In this document: positions 25,864 through 34,511 of the stretch, in pieces
Layout: each line of letters starts with the position of its first letter
Position numbering within the stretch: position 1 is the first letter of the stretch
Source of the DNA: Flaviaestuariibacter flavus
GTDB taxonomy: Bacteria; Bacteroidota; Bacteroidia; Chitinophagales; Chitinophagaceae
Assembly (NCBI RefSeq): GCF_004337505.1
Contig: NZ_SJZI01000004.1
Span: 1 to 64,000, forward strand
Direction of reading: 5' to 3'
Length of the DNA stretch: 64,000 nucleotides
Translations under genes and position numbers: made by a program
The notes under the pieces: generated by a model
The model's input: only the letters and a program-made list of their open reading frames with translations
What the model was told of the DNA's origin: nothing
The model's database searches: none

Positions 25864-26325
25864 ATGATGCAAACCGACACCATGCGCCTTCTTCACACCG
25901 CCGCGCTCCTGTGCGCACTCCTTGCCGCCGGCAGCGCCCGCGCCCAGCCGGGCAACCTGCACCGCACCATCGCCCGGCTCGACAGCCTCTTCTTTACGGC
26001 CTACAACAATTGTGACCTCACAACGCAGGCTTCCTTTTATGCCGACACCATCGAGTTCTACCACGACCGGAGCGGGCTCGATACCTCCAAAGCCAATATC
26101 CTGGCCAACACCCGCAAATACGTGTGCGGCAGGGTGACGCGTGAGCTCGTGCCGGGCAGCCTCGAGGTGTCGCCCCTGCCCGGCTATGGCGCCGTGGAAG
26201 TGGGCATGCACTAGTTCCGCAACAGCGCCGAGCCCGACGCAAAGCCGCACCCGAGCCGCTTCATCATCCTCTGGCGCGGGCGGGACGGCAAGTGGACGAT
26301 TACGAAGGTGATCGGCTTGCATTGA
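25864..26325 (+). pseudogene. DUF4440/SnoaL-like protein interrupted by an amber codon
   Basis: A signal peptide (MRLLHTAALLCALLAAGSAR, from an ATG at 25882 or 25864) leads into a DUF4440-type domain (LDSLFFTAYNNCDLTTQ, FYADTIEFYHDRSGLDT, GYGAVEVGMH). An in-frame TAG stands at 26212-26214. Beyond it the same frame continues with FRNSAEPDAKPHPSRF, IILWRGRDGKWTITKVIGLH and a TGA at 26323-26325, which is exactly the missing end of the domain. The full reading frame is 154 codons. A single base change such as AAG to TAG would explain it. Either the gene is dead, or the truncated form is made, or the stop is read through. Confidence 0.8.
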
Positions 26326-26336
26326 GCGGCACCCTG

Positions 26337-26598
26337 TGGCGGCTGCAAGCAGCCTTGGTCACGACGACACAAAGACACGACGGCACGACGTTTTGGATTT
26401 CAAAAACGAATTGGAATCGCTGGCTGAGATCCCGATGTTGCGCATCGGGATGACAATACGGCCGGGAGAACAACCGGGCGGCCCGTGGTGCTTCTCCTGG
26501 CCGTGGAAATACCGGCCGGGCCGCCCATTGGGATTATCAAAGCACTTGTCATCCCGATCGCCCGCGATCGGGATCTTTTCACTGCCGTGTCGCCGTGA
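26337..26598. repeat. composite inverted-repeat element
   Basis: It begins with GGCGGCTGCAAGCAGCCTTG and CACGACGGCACGACG and ends with an inverse block (CTGCCGTGTCGCCGTGAA). Inside is a nested pair of GATCCCGAT / ATCGGGATGAC hairpins. The outer sequence recurs inverted at 51291-51416. No gene is seen between 26326 and 26666. Confidence 0.65.
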
Positions 26599-26600
26599 AT

Positions 26601-26624
26601 AAAAAAGCCGCCCTAGGGCGGCTT
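26601..26624 (-). terminator. terminator of the DUF6261 gene
   Basis: Minus-strand stem AAGCCGCC / GGCGGCTT around CTAG, followed by TTTTTTATTC, about 40 bases past the DUF6261 stop. Confidence 0.8.
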
Positions 26625-26629
26625 GTAAC

Positions 26630-26666
26630 TTATCTGCAAAAATCCGACATCGGAGATCGGACATTC
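26630..26666 (-). repeat. post-stop GATCTCCGATG-type repeat of the DUF6261 gene
   Basis: In the gene's sense the TGA is followed at once by GAATGTCCGATCTCCGATGT and CGGATTTTTGC. The first 19 bases nearly equal those after the M1 aminopeptidase stop. Confidence 0.72.
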
Positions 26667-27401
26667 TCATGCCTGCGTAGCGGGCTTCGCCTCGGTCTTC
26701 CCTTTGCGGCGTGCTGCGAGCAGGCGGAAGGGGGCGGCGATGCCTTCGGCGTCGCGGGTGAGGTCTACCCACTGGCGGCCGCCGTCGGTTTCGAGGAAGC
26801 CGTTGAGCTTGCGCACCACGGTATCGTAGGCCGCCCTGGCGGTCTTGCGCTTCTGGGTCATCGTAAAAGAAAATTCTTTGGTGGCCTGCTCGAGGCTGCG
26901 GTCGGTATAGCGCTGGCGGAAAGCGTCGTTGGCGGCCTTCAGCGGCACGGTCCAGAGCGCAGCACCGGTGCGGGTGACGGCGCCGGCAAGTGCAGGCGCG
27001 GCCAGGTCGGCGAGAAGGGAATCGATGTTGGTGGTTTCGGCGGCATGCGACTGCTTGGTTACTTTTTCGGCCGTGCCGTAAACGCCGAAAACGTGCAGGA
27101 GCTCATTGGCTGCCGCTTCGATCTGCGGGTCGTTGTGGTACTGCAGGGCGCGGAGCCAGGCACCGAAGCCGGTGTAGAGGTCGTCGCGCTCATCGTCGAG
27201 GGCAATGATGGCTTCCGTATGCCGCGACGAGGGATCGGTTTTGTGCAGTGCTTCGAGGCCATCGAGTTCGGCCCGGAGCGTCGCGATGGCTTCGGCAAGA
27301 ACAGGCGGCAGGCCGCCGGCGGCAAAAAGAGCAAGGAACTGGGAAACAACCTGGATTACTTCGGCGTTGGAGAGCCGGTAGAAAGGGAGTGGTTTAAGCA
27401 T
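26667..27401 (-). CDS. DUF6261 family helical protein
   Basis: This 244-residue protein is almost entirely alpha-helical, without signal peptide or membrane segment. The N-terminus PLPFYRLSNAEVIQVVSQFL and the central QYHNDPQIEAAANELL fit the Bacteroidota DUF6261 family, and the C-terminus is basic. Role unknown. Its upstream region carries a 42-base tandem array at 27459-27710 in the same sense, as does the helical protein gene at 53215 with a 21-base array, which links the two loci. Confidence 0.72.
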   Translation of the reverse strand: MLKPLPFYRLSNAEVIQVVSQFLALFAAGGLPPVLAEAIATLRAELDGLEALHKTDPSSRHTEAIIALDDERDDLYTGFGAWLRALQYHNDPQIEAAANELLHVFGVYGTAEKVTKQSHAAETTNIDSLLADLAAPALAGAVTRTGAALWTVPLKAANDAFRQRYTDRSLEQATKEFSFTMTQKRKTARAAYDTVVRKLNGFLETDGGRQWVDLTRDAEGIAAPFRLLAARRKGKTEAKPATQA

Positions 27402-27458
27402 ACCGTTGTTGTTTTTGGTTTCTTTAAATTAAGCAGAACAAATACAACAGGCCAAAAT

Positions 27459-27710
27459 TTCGGGGGGATTTTTCCTACTCGGCCACCGAGTGCAGGCAAG
27501 TTGCTGGCAATCAGGGGCACTCGGAGAACGAGTGGTGGCAAATTGCGTGCAATCCGGGGCGATCGGATATCGAGCGCTACTGCATTGCGTGTAATTGGGG
27601 TTGTGCGGCCTTCGGGCGCTGGTAAATTGCGCGCAATGTACCGGGACGCACCAGCCGCGCGGGGTGCATTGCGGGCAATCAGGTAATAGTCGGGCGGCGC
27701 ATAGTGATAA
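27459..27710 (-). repeat. 42-base tandem repeat array upstream of DUF6261
   Basis: Five units start at 27501, 27543, 27585, 27627 and 27669, exactly 42 bases apart, with a degenerate sixth at 27459. In plus sense each opens with TTGCnnGCAAT (palindromic) and has a second, sequence-variable palindrome in the middle, such as CACTCGgagaaCGAGTG or GCGATCGgatatCGAGCGC. Each unit splits into two 21-base halves. The 27402-27885 gap holds no convincing gene, though the array reads open on the minus strand as a 14-residue repeat. Confidence 0.85.
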
Positions 27711-27885
27711 GCACCGGTAAAACAGGGGCATTGCGAAAAACCGGTTGTTGAAATGCCGGTTGAAAACGCGTGCAAGCGTTTTTATTGCGGAAAGCCAGCA
27801 GAATGCAGGTTGGATAGGCGAAAAGGGTGGTGTATCTTGTTGCGGATATTTAAGTGTTTGCGGCGATTCCAAGTTCTCTACCAGC

Positions 27886-28272
27886 ATGACTCAATTCGAC
27901 TTCGCAGATACTATGAAGCACGCTTCGGACGCCGAATTAGTACGTATTGTCTTTACATATGCCGATGAGTATCAAGACGCCGCAATAGACGCAGCGAAAG
28001 CTGAGCTTCGACGTCGCAACTTGGACAGCGAACACTTACAGCAACTCAAGGGGCATTGGGGGCGCAAGCGGCGCCTAAAACGGTGGAAATCGGGGCGGCC
28101 GCTTGCTACGCACTGGAAGGTTCTGACTTTCTTTCTGCCACTCGTTTTCCATTTCCTGTTTGCCGAGACATTCGCCATGGACGGTTATGACCGCAAATCG
28201 GCCGACATCACCCGGTGGACATTTTATGGCATCGCTTTCTATCTGACGTTGGCGTTCTTATTCAACCGCTGA
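27886..28272 (+). CDS. small membrane protein of unknown function
   Basis: This 128-residue protein is placed at the ATG at 27886. Residues 1-45 are helical with DAELVRIVFTYADEYQ and AAIDAAKAELRRRNL, a motif seen at the N-terminus of various Bacteroidota membrane proteins. A basic linker (about 55-75) and two membrane helices follow (about 82-97 and 110-126). Base composition is more AT-rich than neighbouring core genes. No operon partner and no known role. Confidence 0.6.
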   Translation: MTQFDFADTMKHASDAELVRIVFTYADEYQDAAIDAAKAELRRRNLDSEHLQQLKGHWGRKRRLKRWKSGRPLATHWKVLTFFLPLVFHFLFAETFAMDGYDRKSADITRWTFYGIAFYLTLAFLFNR

Positions 28273-28325
28273 CCGAGAGGCGGAACAGCGGCCAATGAAC
28301 GGAAACAAAGGACTCTATTTTATTA

Positions 28326-28535
28326 TTGGTAGAGACACTATCAGTTAAAGGTAGCCTCAGCATGCGATTGAAACCTGATGAGGTGTACACGCTATTGCCT
28401 TTGTACAAGGATGGATTTCAATCATCGGAAGGGGACTTCAACCTCTACTTTATCAGAGATAGAAGGGGCAAGGTTCAGAAAATAAAAATCAGCGTTGACC
28501 GGGCAAGAAATGTGGAATTTGAAAAGATGAAATAA
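28326..28535 (+). pseudogene. C-terminal remnant, probably of a serine hydrolase
   Basis: The 69-codon frame has no signal or start region typical of a full protein. Its sequence (LKPDEVYTLLPLYKDGFQ, LYFIRDRRGKVQKIKIS) resembles the small C-terminal beta domain that follows the catalytic domain in many class C beta-lactamase-like hydrolases. No catalytic part lies upstream. It sits in AT-rich DNA behind the 27886 gene. Taken as a gene fragment; a genuine small protein cannot be excluded. Confidence 0.45.
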
Positions 28536-28747
28536 AAATCAAGTCGTACGAAGTACTTGGTTGGCCGGCCTGCGCACAACAAGGGCTTGGCGCTAGCCTA
28601 GCTCACTCCGTTCATATCTTCACTATACGTCACTGGCCACAGCGCAAACACCTGGTCGTTGGCAGCACAGGTATGCTGCAGTTTTGTGAGCTGTTGGTTT
28701 TTACCGCCGGAGCGCCCACTTCGTTACTTTTACCAAAAACCAACTCC

Positions 28748-28966
28748 ATGGAATTATTAATCCCCGGAACCGGCCTCTTCTTCTGGACCGTACTTTCCTT
28801 CCTGTTTTTACTGCTGCCTGTATTCGCCCTGGTGAGCCTGCTGCGGGCAAACTTCAAGGACACGAACACCAAACTGATCTGGGTGCTGGTGGTTCTCTTT
28901 GTCCCGCTTGCCGGCGCGCTTCTTTACTTTTTCATCGGCCGCAGGCAGCGGGTTAACGTTGCCTGA
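28748..28966 (+). CDS. PLDc_N-type small membrane protein
   Basis: This 72-residue protein from the ATG at 28748 has two membrane helices and the signature of the phospholipase D N-terminal (PLDc_N) membrane module: ANFKDTNTKLIWVLVVLFVP and LAGALLYFFIGRRQR. There is no phospholipase catalytic domain, so it is a stand-alone module as found in many bacteria. Role unknown. Confidence 0.8.
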   Translation: MELLIPGTGLFFWTVLSFLFLLLPVFALVSLLRANFKDTNTKLIWVLVVLFVPLAGALLYFFIGRRQRVNVA

Positions 28967-29264
28967 GGCGGCTTGCCGGCCGTACAACCGCCATTCTGCC
29001 ACCTCCGCCCCGTCCTGTTCCGCCACTCTGCCCGGAGCGCCACACGCCCGCCCGGAGCCGCGCCGTTAAGCAAACCCTAATCCGCCCCTTTTCCCACCCC
29101 GCTCCTGCCCGCCTCTATAGGAAAATCGGCTATCTTTGGCGCCCTGCCAAATTGGCTACTAAGCCCGCTTAGCACCCTTTTTGACAAGGAGAGGACACCG
29201 CACACCCTGGCAAACGCTTTGGTGGAGGGGTCCAAAACAACCTTATAGAGCAACAACCCTTATT
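28967..29264. other. intergenic region upstream of secA
   Basis: GC-rich with C-runs from 28990 to 29120. TATCTTTG at 29131-29138 is a good -7 element for secA, with no clear -33 match. It would give a leader of about 120 bases. No gene seen. Confidence 0.5.
29131..29138 (+). promoter_or_regulatory. -7 element of secA
   Basis: TATCTTTG matches the TAnnTTTG consensus exactly, 126 bases before the secA ATG. Confidence 0.5.
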
Positions 29265-32200
29265 ATGATCGGTTTCCTTTCGAAGATTTTTGGTGGCAGC
29301 AAGTCGGAAAAAGACGTGAAGGCCATTCAGCCGCTGGTAGCAGAAGCCAACCGGCATTTTGCCTCCTTCGCAACGCTGAGCAACGACGAGCTGCGCGGCA
29401 AAACCGCCCAGTTCCGGGCCCGCATTTCCGAACACCTCCAGGACATTGACGCCCGCATCGCCGCCGCCAACGCCGACGCCGACGCCCTCCCCCACAACGA
29501 CCTGGCCGGCAAAGACGCCATCTACCAGGATGTGGACAAACTGCGCAAGGAGCGCGACCAGAAGATCGAAGAGATCCTCAAGCAGATCGCGCCCGAAGCC
29601 TTTGCCGTGGTAAAGGAAACAGCCCGCCGCTTCAAGGAAAACACGGAGATCCGCGCTACCGCAACCGACCTCGACCGCGAGTTCGCCGCACAGCCCGGTA
29701 AGCAATATATCCGCATCGAAGGCAATGAGTCCGTATTCCAGAACACCTGGCTCGCCGCCGGCGGACAGGTTACCTGGAACATGGTGCACTACGACGTGCA
29801 GCTCATTGGCGGCTTCACCCTCCACCAGGGCAAGATCGCCGAGATGGCCACCGGTGAAGGTAAAACCCTCGTATCTACCCTGCCCGCCTACACCAACGCC
29901 CTCGCCGGCGAAGGCGTGCACGTGGTGACGGTGAACGACTACCTCGCCCGTCGCGACTCCGAGTGGAACGGTCCCATCTTCGAGTGGCTCGGCCTGCGCG
30001 TCGACTGCATCGACAAGCACCAGCCCAACTCCGAAGAGCGCCGCCGCGCCTATATGGCCGACATCACCTACGGTACCAACAACGAATTCGGTTTCGACTA
30101 CCTCCGCGACAACATGGTGCACTCCCCCGAGGAGATGGTACAGCGCAAGCACCACTTTGCCATGGTGGATGAGGTCGACTCCGTACTGATCGACGACGCC
30201 CGTACGCCCCTCATCATCTCGGGCCCCGTGCCCAAGGGCGACGAGCAGGAATTCCATATCCTCCGCCCCCGCGTATCCGCGCTGGTGCAGGAGCAGGAAC
30301 GCCTCGTGCGCGGCTTCCTCAACGAAGCCAAGAAAAAGATCGCCGCCGGAGACGACGACCCCAAGAGCGGTGGTCTCGACCTCTTCCGCGCCTACCGCGG
30401 CCTGCCCAAGTACGGCCCGCTGATCAAGTTCCTCTCCGAGCCCGGCATCAAGGTGAAGCTGCAGAAAGCCGAGAACTACTACCTCGCCGACCAGCAGCGC
30501 AAAATGGGCGAAGTAGACCAGGAGCTGCTCTTCCACATCGACGAAAAGCAGAAGTCGGTTGACCTAACCGACAAGGGCATCAACATCATGACCCGCGCCG
30601 GCGAAGACCCCGAATTTTTCATCCTCCCCGATATCAATATCGGCATTGCGCAGATCGACGCCAGCGATGCGCCCGCCGATGAAAAATTCCAGCAGAAAGA
30701 AGCCATCCTCAACGACTACGCCGTCAAGAGCGACCGCATCCACTCGGTGCAGCAGCTGCTGAAAGCGTATACCCTGTTTGAGAAAGACGTTGAATACATC
30801 GTGGTAGACGGACAGGTGAAGCTCGTGGACGAGCAGACCGGCCGTATCATGGAAGGCCGCCGCTACTCCGACGGTCTGCACCAGGCCATCGAGGCGAAAG
30901 AGAACGTGAAGATCGAAGCCGCCACACAGACCTATGCGACCGTTACGCTGCAGAACTTCTTCCGGATGTACCACAAGCTTTGCGGAATGACGGGTACTGC
31001 CGAAACGGAGGCAGGTGAATTCTGGAGCATCTACAAGCTGGACGTCGTTACCATCCCCACCAACATTCCCATCTCCCGCCAGGATGCGCAGGACCTCGTG
31101 TACAAAACGAAGCGCGAGAAGTTCAAGGCCGTCATCGACGAGATCATCCGCCTGCAGGGCGCCGGCCGCCCGGTGCTGGTAGGTACCACTTCGGTGGAGA
31201 TCTCCGAGCTGCTGAGCCGCGCGCTCACGGCTAACAAAATTGCGCACAACGTGCTCAACGCGAAGCAGCACGCCCGTGAAGCCCAGATCGTGGCCGAGGC
31301 CGGATTTGCCGGCGCCGTTACCATCGCCACCAACATGGCCGGTCGCGGTACCGACATCAAGCTCGGGCCCGGCGTGAAAGAAGCGGGTGGTCTTGCCATC
31401 ATCGGTACGGAACGCCACGAATCGCGCCGCGTGGACCGCCAGTTGCGTGGCCGTGCCGGCCGCCAGGGCGACCCCGGCTCCTCGCAGTTCTTCGTATCGC
31501 TCGAAGACGACCTGATGCGTATGTTCGGCTCGGAGCGCATCGCCGGCCTTATGGACCGTTTTGGTTACAAGGAAGGCGAGGTGATCCAGCACTCGATGAT
31601 CACCAAGAGCATCGAGCGTGCGCAGCGCAAGGTGGAAGAAAACAACTTCGGCATCCGCAAACGCCTGCTCGAATACGACGACGTGATGAACAAGCAGCGT
31701 AATGCCGTTTACGACCGTCGCAACCACGCCCTCTTCGGCGACCGCCTTGCCCTCGATATCGACAATGCCTTCATGGCCGTAGCCGAAGATATCATCGTTG
31801 ACTACCGCGAGCGCGCCGACTACGAAGGCTTCCGCGTAGCCTGCATCCTCAACTTCGGCCTGGACACACAGATCGACGAAGAGACCTTCCGCAAGACCGA
31901 CGTGTCGACGCTTGCCGACCGCCTCTATACCGAAGCCACCGAGGCTTACGACGCGCACAAGCGCGGCCTGCAGCAGTCGGCGGTGCCGGTGTTCGAAGGC
32001 ATCCGCTCGCAGCAGGGCGGCCACATCGAAAACGTGATCGTGCCCTTCTTCGACGGCCGCAAAGGCATCAACGTGCTGGCCCCGATGCAGAAGACGCTCG
32101 AAACCAGCGGTGAAGCCCTTACTTCCGCCATGGAGCGTAACATCACGCTCGCCATCATCGACGATACCTGGAAGGAGCACCTCCGCGCCATGGACGACCT

Positions 32201-32639
32201 GAAGCAGAGCGTTCAGAACGTGTATCTCGAGCAGAAAGACCCGCTGGTAGTGTACAAGGTGGAAGCCTTCGAGCTGTTCCGCCGCATGAGCGTGGAGATG
32301 AACCGAGAAATCGTTTCCTTCCTCACCCACGCCCAGCTGCCGCAGCAGGAAGAAGAAGCACCGCAGCAGCCGCAGCAGCGCGCGCCGCAGGCACCGCTTA
32401 TCCGCGAAGGCCAGCTGGAGCGCACCGACCTGAGCCGCCTCCACGAGAACAAGGCCGAGATCGACGCGGCCGGCCAGGACTATGCCGCCAACGAGCGCGA
32501 CTACTTCGACCCGACCCACGAAGAGATCGACGAGAAGCAGGAGCCCGTGCGCGTGGAGCATAAGCCCGGACGCAATGAGCCCTGTCCCTGCGGCAGCGGC
32601 AAAAAGTATAAGAACTGCCACGGACGCGATGAAGCGTAA
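29265..32639 (+). CDS. secA: preprotein translocase ATPase SecA
   Basis: This 1124-residue motor drives proteins through SecYEG. Walker A MATGEGKT lies at residues 194-201 and the DEAD-type box is seen as MVDEVDSVLIDDARTPLIIS. TNMAGRGTDIKLGPGV and RQLRGRAGRQGDPGSSQFF mark the second ATPase half. The C-terminal zinc tail CxC(8)CH has ligands Cys1107, Cys1109, Cys1118 and His1119, preceded by a Gln/Pro-rich linker. The start ATG at 29265 gives the usual MIGFLSKIFGGSKSEKDV; the frame is open upstream but without homology. It is the general export motor for the many signal-peptide proteins in this window. Confidence 0.98.
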   Translation: MIGFLSKIFGGSKSEKDVKAIQPLVAEANRHFASFATLSNDELRGKTAQFRARISEHLQDIDARIAAANADADALPHNDLAGKDAIYQDVDKLRKERDQKIEEILKQIAPEAFAVVKETARRFKENTEIRATATDLDREFAAQPGKQYIRIEGNESVFQNTWLAAGGQVTWNMVHYDVQLIGGFTLHQGKIAEMATGEGKTLVSTLPAYTNALAGEGVHVVTVNDYLARRDSEWNGPIFEWLGLRVDCIDKHQPNSEERRRAYMADITYGTNNEFGFDYLRDNMVHSPEEMVQRKHHFAMVDEVDSVLIDDARTPLIISGPVPKGDEQEFHILRPRVSALVQEQERLVRGFLNEAKKKIAAGDDDPKSGGLDLFRAYRGLPKYGPLIKFLSEPGIKVKLQKAENYYLADQQRKMGEVDQELLFHIDEKQKSVDLTDKGINIMTRAGEDPEFFILPDINIGIAQIDASDAPADEKFQQKEAILNDYAVKSDRIHSVQQLLKAYTLFEKDVEYIVVDGQVKLVDEQTGRIMEGRRYSDGLHQAIEAKENVKIEAATQTYATVTLQNFFRMYHKLCGMTGTAETEAGEFWSIYKLDVVTIPTNIPISRQDAQDLVYKTKREKFKAVIDEIIRLQGAGRPVLVGTTSVEISELLSRALTANKIAHNVLNAKQHAREAQIVAEAGFAGAVTIATNMAGRGTDIKLGPGVKEAGGLAIIGTERHESRRVDRQLRGRAGRQGDPGSSQFFVSLEDDLMRMFGSERIAGLMDRFGYKEGEVIQHSMITKSIERAQRKVEENNFGIRKRLLEYDDVMNKQRNAVYDRRNHALFGDRLALDIDNAFMAVAEDIIVDYRERADYEGFRVACILNFGLDTQIDEETFRKTDVSTLADRLYTEATEAYDAHKRGLQQSAVPVFEGIRSQQGGHIENVIVPFFDGRKGINVLAPMQKTLETSGEALTSAMERNITLAIIDDTWKEHLRAMDDLKQSVQNVYLEQKDPLVVYKVEAFELFRRMSVEMNREIVSFLTHAQLPQQEEEAPQQPQQRAPQAPLIREGQLERTDLSRLHENKAEIDAAGQDYAANERDYFDPTHEEIDEKQEPVRVEHKPGRNEPCPCGSGKKYKNCHGRDEA

Positions 32640-32673
32640 TGTGCTGATGTGCTAGTTTGCTGATGTGCTAGTG
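32640..32673 (+). repeat. post-stop direct repeat of secA
   Basis: The TAA is followed by two copies of TGCTGATGTGCTAGT in tandem, then the terminator. Related CACACTAGCACACCAGCACA-like sequence lies at 55599-55640. Confidence 0.7.
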
Positions 32674-32676
32674 CAC

Positions 32677-32702
32677 AAAAGCCCCGCTCCGCGGGGCTTT
32701 TG
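32677..32702 (+). terminator. terminator of secA
   Basis: Stem AAAAGCCCCGC / GCGGGGCTTTT with a 4-base loop, ending in TTTTGTC. Confidence 0.9.
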
Positions 32703-32830
32703 TCATCCTGACAGAAGGGAAGGATCTTTGGATTATACAAAGGACAGCAGCCGAAAGCGCAGTCACTCCGCATACTACCCACCATTTCGCCAGTTCATCA
32801 CTTCAGATGCTTCGCTTCGCTCAGCATGAC

Positions 32831-32855
32831 AAAGGCCCCGCAGGGCGGGGCCTTT
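32831..32855 (-). terminator. terminator of the DoxX-like gene
   Basis: Stem AAAGGCCCCG / CGGGGCCTTT, 10 bases past the stop of the minus-strand DoxX-like gene. Confidence 0.8.
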
Positions 32856-32864
32856 GTGCACCAG

Positions 32865-33281
32865 CTACGCGGCGCTTACAGCCAACTGCCGCTTCGACAT
32901 CGAAACGGCATCCTGCTTCATTGCCCGGCGTTTGTGATACAGGAAATAAGAACCGGCCAGGAGCGCCAGCGGAATGAAGAGAAAGGGCCAGTCCGGCTTG
33001 CCGATGGACGCGATGGAAAAGAGCGCCCCGGTAAGGTCAAAGGCGAGGCCGGCATAGGCCCACTCCTTCAGACGCGGCGGAACGATGGGCAACAACAAAG
33101 CAATCACCCCGAGCAGCTTGGCCCAGCCGATAAAAGGAATGAAATACTTCGGGTATCCGAGCTCCACATGCATGCCTTGTACCGACATCGCATCCGACAT
33201 AATATTCGGAATGGCCGAGCCGGTCATCATGAAGCAAATGAGGCTGGTAAGGACCCAGTAAAAAATAGTGATCTTTTTCAT
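32865..33281 (-). CDS. DoxX-like membrane protein
   Basis: This 138-residue protein has four membrane helices and matches the DoxX-like (DoxX_2) family. It contains an N-terminal helix with VLTSLICFMMTGSAIPNI, then GYPKYFIPFIGWAKLLGVIA and LKEWAYAGLAFDLTGALFS. Family members are small integral membrane proteins of unclear biochemistry, sometimes linked to redox stress. It is divergent from a GlxA-type regulator with 161 bases between the starts, so that regulator may control it. Confidence 0.88.
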   Translation of the reverse strand: MKKITIFYWVLTSLICFMMTGSAIPNIMSDAMSVQGMHVELGYPKYFIPFIGWAKLLGVIALLLPIVPPRLKEWAYAGLAFDLTGALFSIASIGKPDWPFLFIPLALLAGSYFLYHKRRAMKQDAVSMSKRQLAVSAA

Positions 33282-33442
33282 TGCATGTGTTTTGGATGTT
33301 GCTAAAATACGATTACTTTACTAAGCTTTTTGGCAAAACGGACATAACCGGTTGCTGAAGCGAAACTAGAAAAGCCGTCCCGCTCGCACCCTGTGCGCCT
33401 GCGACAGAATGCGGGGATTTTGCGACGAACAAATGCCGACAC

Positions 33443-34444
33443 ATGAAACACGTATCGATTCTCATCCCGGAAGGCGACTGCAGCCTCACCCATATCGAGG
33501 CCACCTGGCAGATCCTCAACGAAGTGAACAACTTTCTCGGCAACGAGGGAAAGGCGCCGTTGTTCAACGTACAGCTGGTTGGACTCCGCTATGAAAGCGG
33601 GATACGCAAGGGCCTTTTCGGCATCAGGCCCCATACGATCATTTCCGAAATCACCCGCACCGACCTGGTGATCCTGCCCGCGCTGCAGGGCGACCTGATG
33701 GCTAATCTGGCAGCTAACGAAGCCTATGTGACCTGGCTGGTAGAACAGTATAACTACGGTGCCTCGCTCGCCTCGTTTTGTCTCGGCTCCTTCCTGCTGG
33801 CAAAGACAGGCCTGCTGAATGGACGTCCCTGCACCACGCACTGGAGCGCGGCGGGCGCCTTCCGCGAGCTCTACCCCGAGGTGATCCTGATGCCCGACAA
33901 AATCCTCACCGAGGAGGCCGGCATCTATACCAGCGGCGGCGCGCTCACCTTCACCAACCTGCTGTTGTATCTGATTGAAAAATATGCAGGCCGCGCAATG
34001 GCCATCCAGGCCGCCAAGGTGTTCATGATCGATATGGACCGCGATACGCAGTCGCCCTTTATTATTTTCAAAGGGCAGAAAAAGCACAACGACGACTCTA
34101 TCCGTGCCGCGCAGGAATTCATTGAAAAGAATTACTCCGAGAAGCTGAGCGTGGAGGAGCTCGCCAGCCGCTTTGCCATCGGGCGCCGCAACCTCGAGCG
34201 CCGCTTCAAGGCAGCCACAGCCAATACGGTTGCCGAGTACATCCAGCGGGTCAAGATCGAGGCGGCCAAGCAGCGGCTCGAGTCGACCCGCGACAGCGTG
34301 AATGAAGTGATGTACGAAGTCGGTTATTCCGACCCGAAAGCTTTCCGGACGATCTTTAAAAAATTCACAGGGCTGGCACCGGCGCAGTACCGCTCCAAGT
34401 ATAGCCGGCATGCCGTTGGCGACCTGGAAGCGCTGGAGCAGTAG
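33443..34444 (+). CDS. GlxA-type AraC family transcriptional regulator
   Basis: This 333-residue protein fuses a DJ-1/PfpI-like domain (about residues 1-190, with the elbow LASFCLGSFLLAKTGLLNGR and TTHWSAAGAF) to a C-terminal AraC DNA-binding domain. The latter (about 225-320) has two helix-turn-helices, LSVEELASRFAIGRRNLERR and VNEVMYEVGYSDPKAFRTIF. The amidase-like domain probably senses a ligand rather than acting as a catalyst. Its divergent neighbour, the DoxX-like gene, is the likeliest target. Confidence 0.93.
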   Translation: MKHVSILIPEGDCSLTHIEATWQILNEVNNFLGNEGKAPLFNVQLVGLRYESGIRKGLFGIRPHTIISEITRTDLVILPALQGDLMANLAANEAYVTWLVEQYNYGASLASFCLGSFLLAKTGLLNGRPCTTHWSAAGAFRELYPEVILMPDKILTEEAGIYTSGGALTFTNLLLYLIEKYAGRAMAIQAAKVFMIDMDRDTQSPFIIFKGQKKHNDDSIRAAQEFIEKNYSEKLSVEELASRFAIGRRNLERRFKAATANTVAEYIQRVKIEAAKQRLESTRDSVNEVMYEVGYSDPKAFRTIFKKFTGLAPAQYRSKYSRHAVGDLEALEQ

Positions 34445-34468
34445 GTATCATTAAAAGGAAATATTTTA

Positions 34469-34496
34469 TTGTTTTTCGATAAAATTTATACTTTTG
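34469..34496 (+). promoter_or_regulatory. promoter of the DUF2975-XRE operon
   Basis: TTG at 34469-34471, a 17-base spacer, then TACTTTTG at 34489-34496. This places the transcript start after about 34500 and rules out an upstream ATG at 34494 as the gene start. Confidence 0.65.
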
Positions 34497-34511
34497 TCGA
34501 AAACCAGCCCC

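Noticed and set aside
27459..27710. CRISPR array
   Set aside because: The units are contiguous 42-base repeats with internal palindromes, without unique spacers of constant length between identical repeats, and there are no cas genes.
27356..27775. 139-codon minus frame with 14-residue repeats (IARNLP-type)
   Set aside because: Its repeats are simply the 42-base array translated; it overlaps the DUF6261 start and lacks a ribosome site. Kept as a DNA array, not a protein.
30564..32621. 685-codon open frame on the minus strand
   Set aside because: Antisense to secA; no domain.
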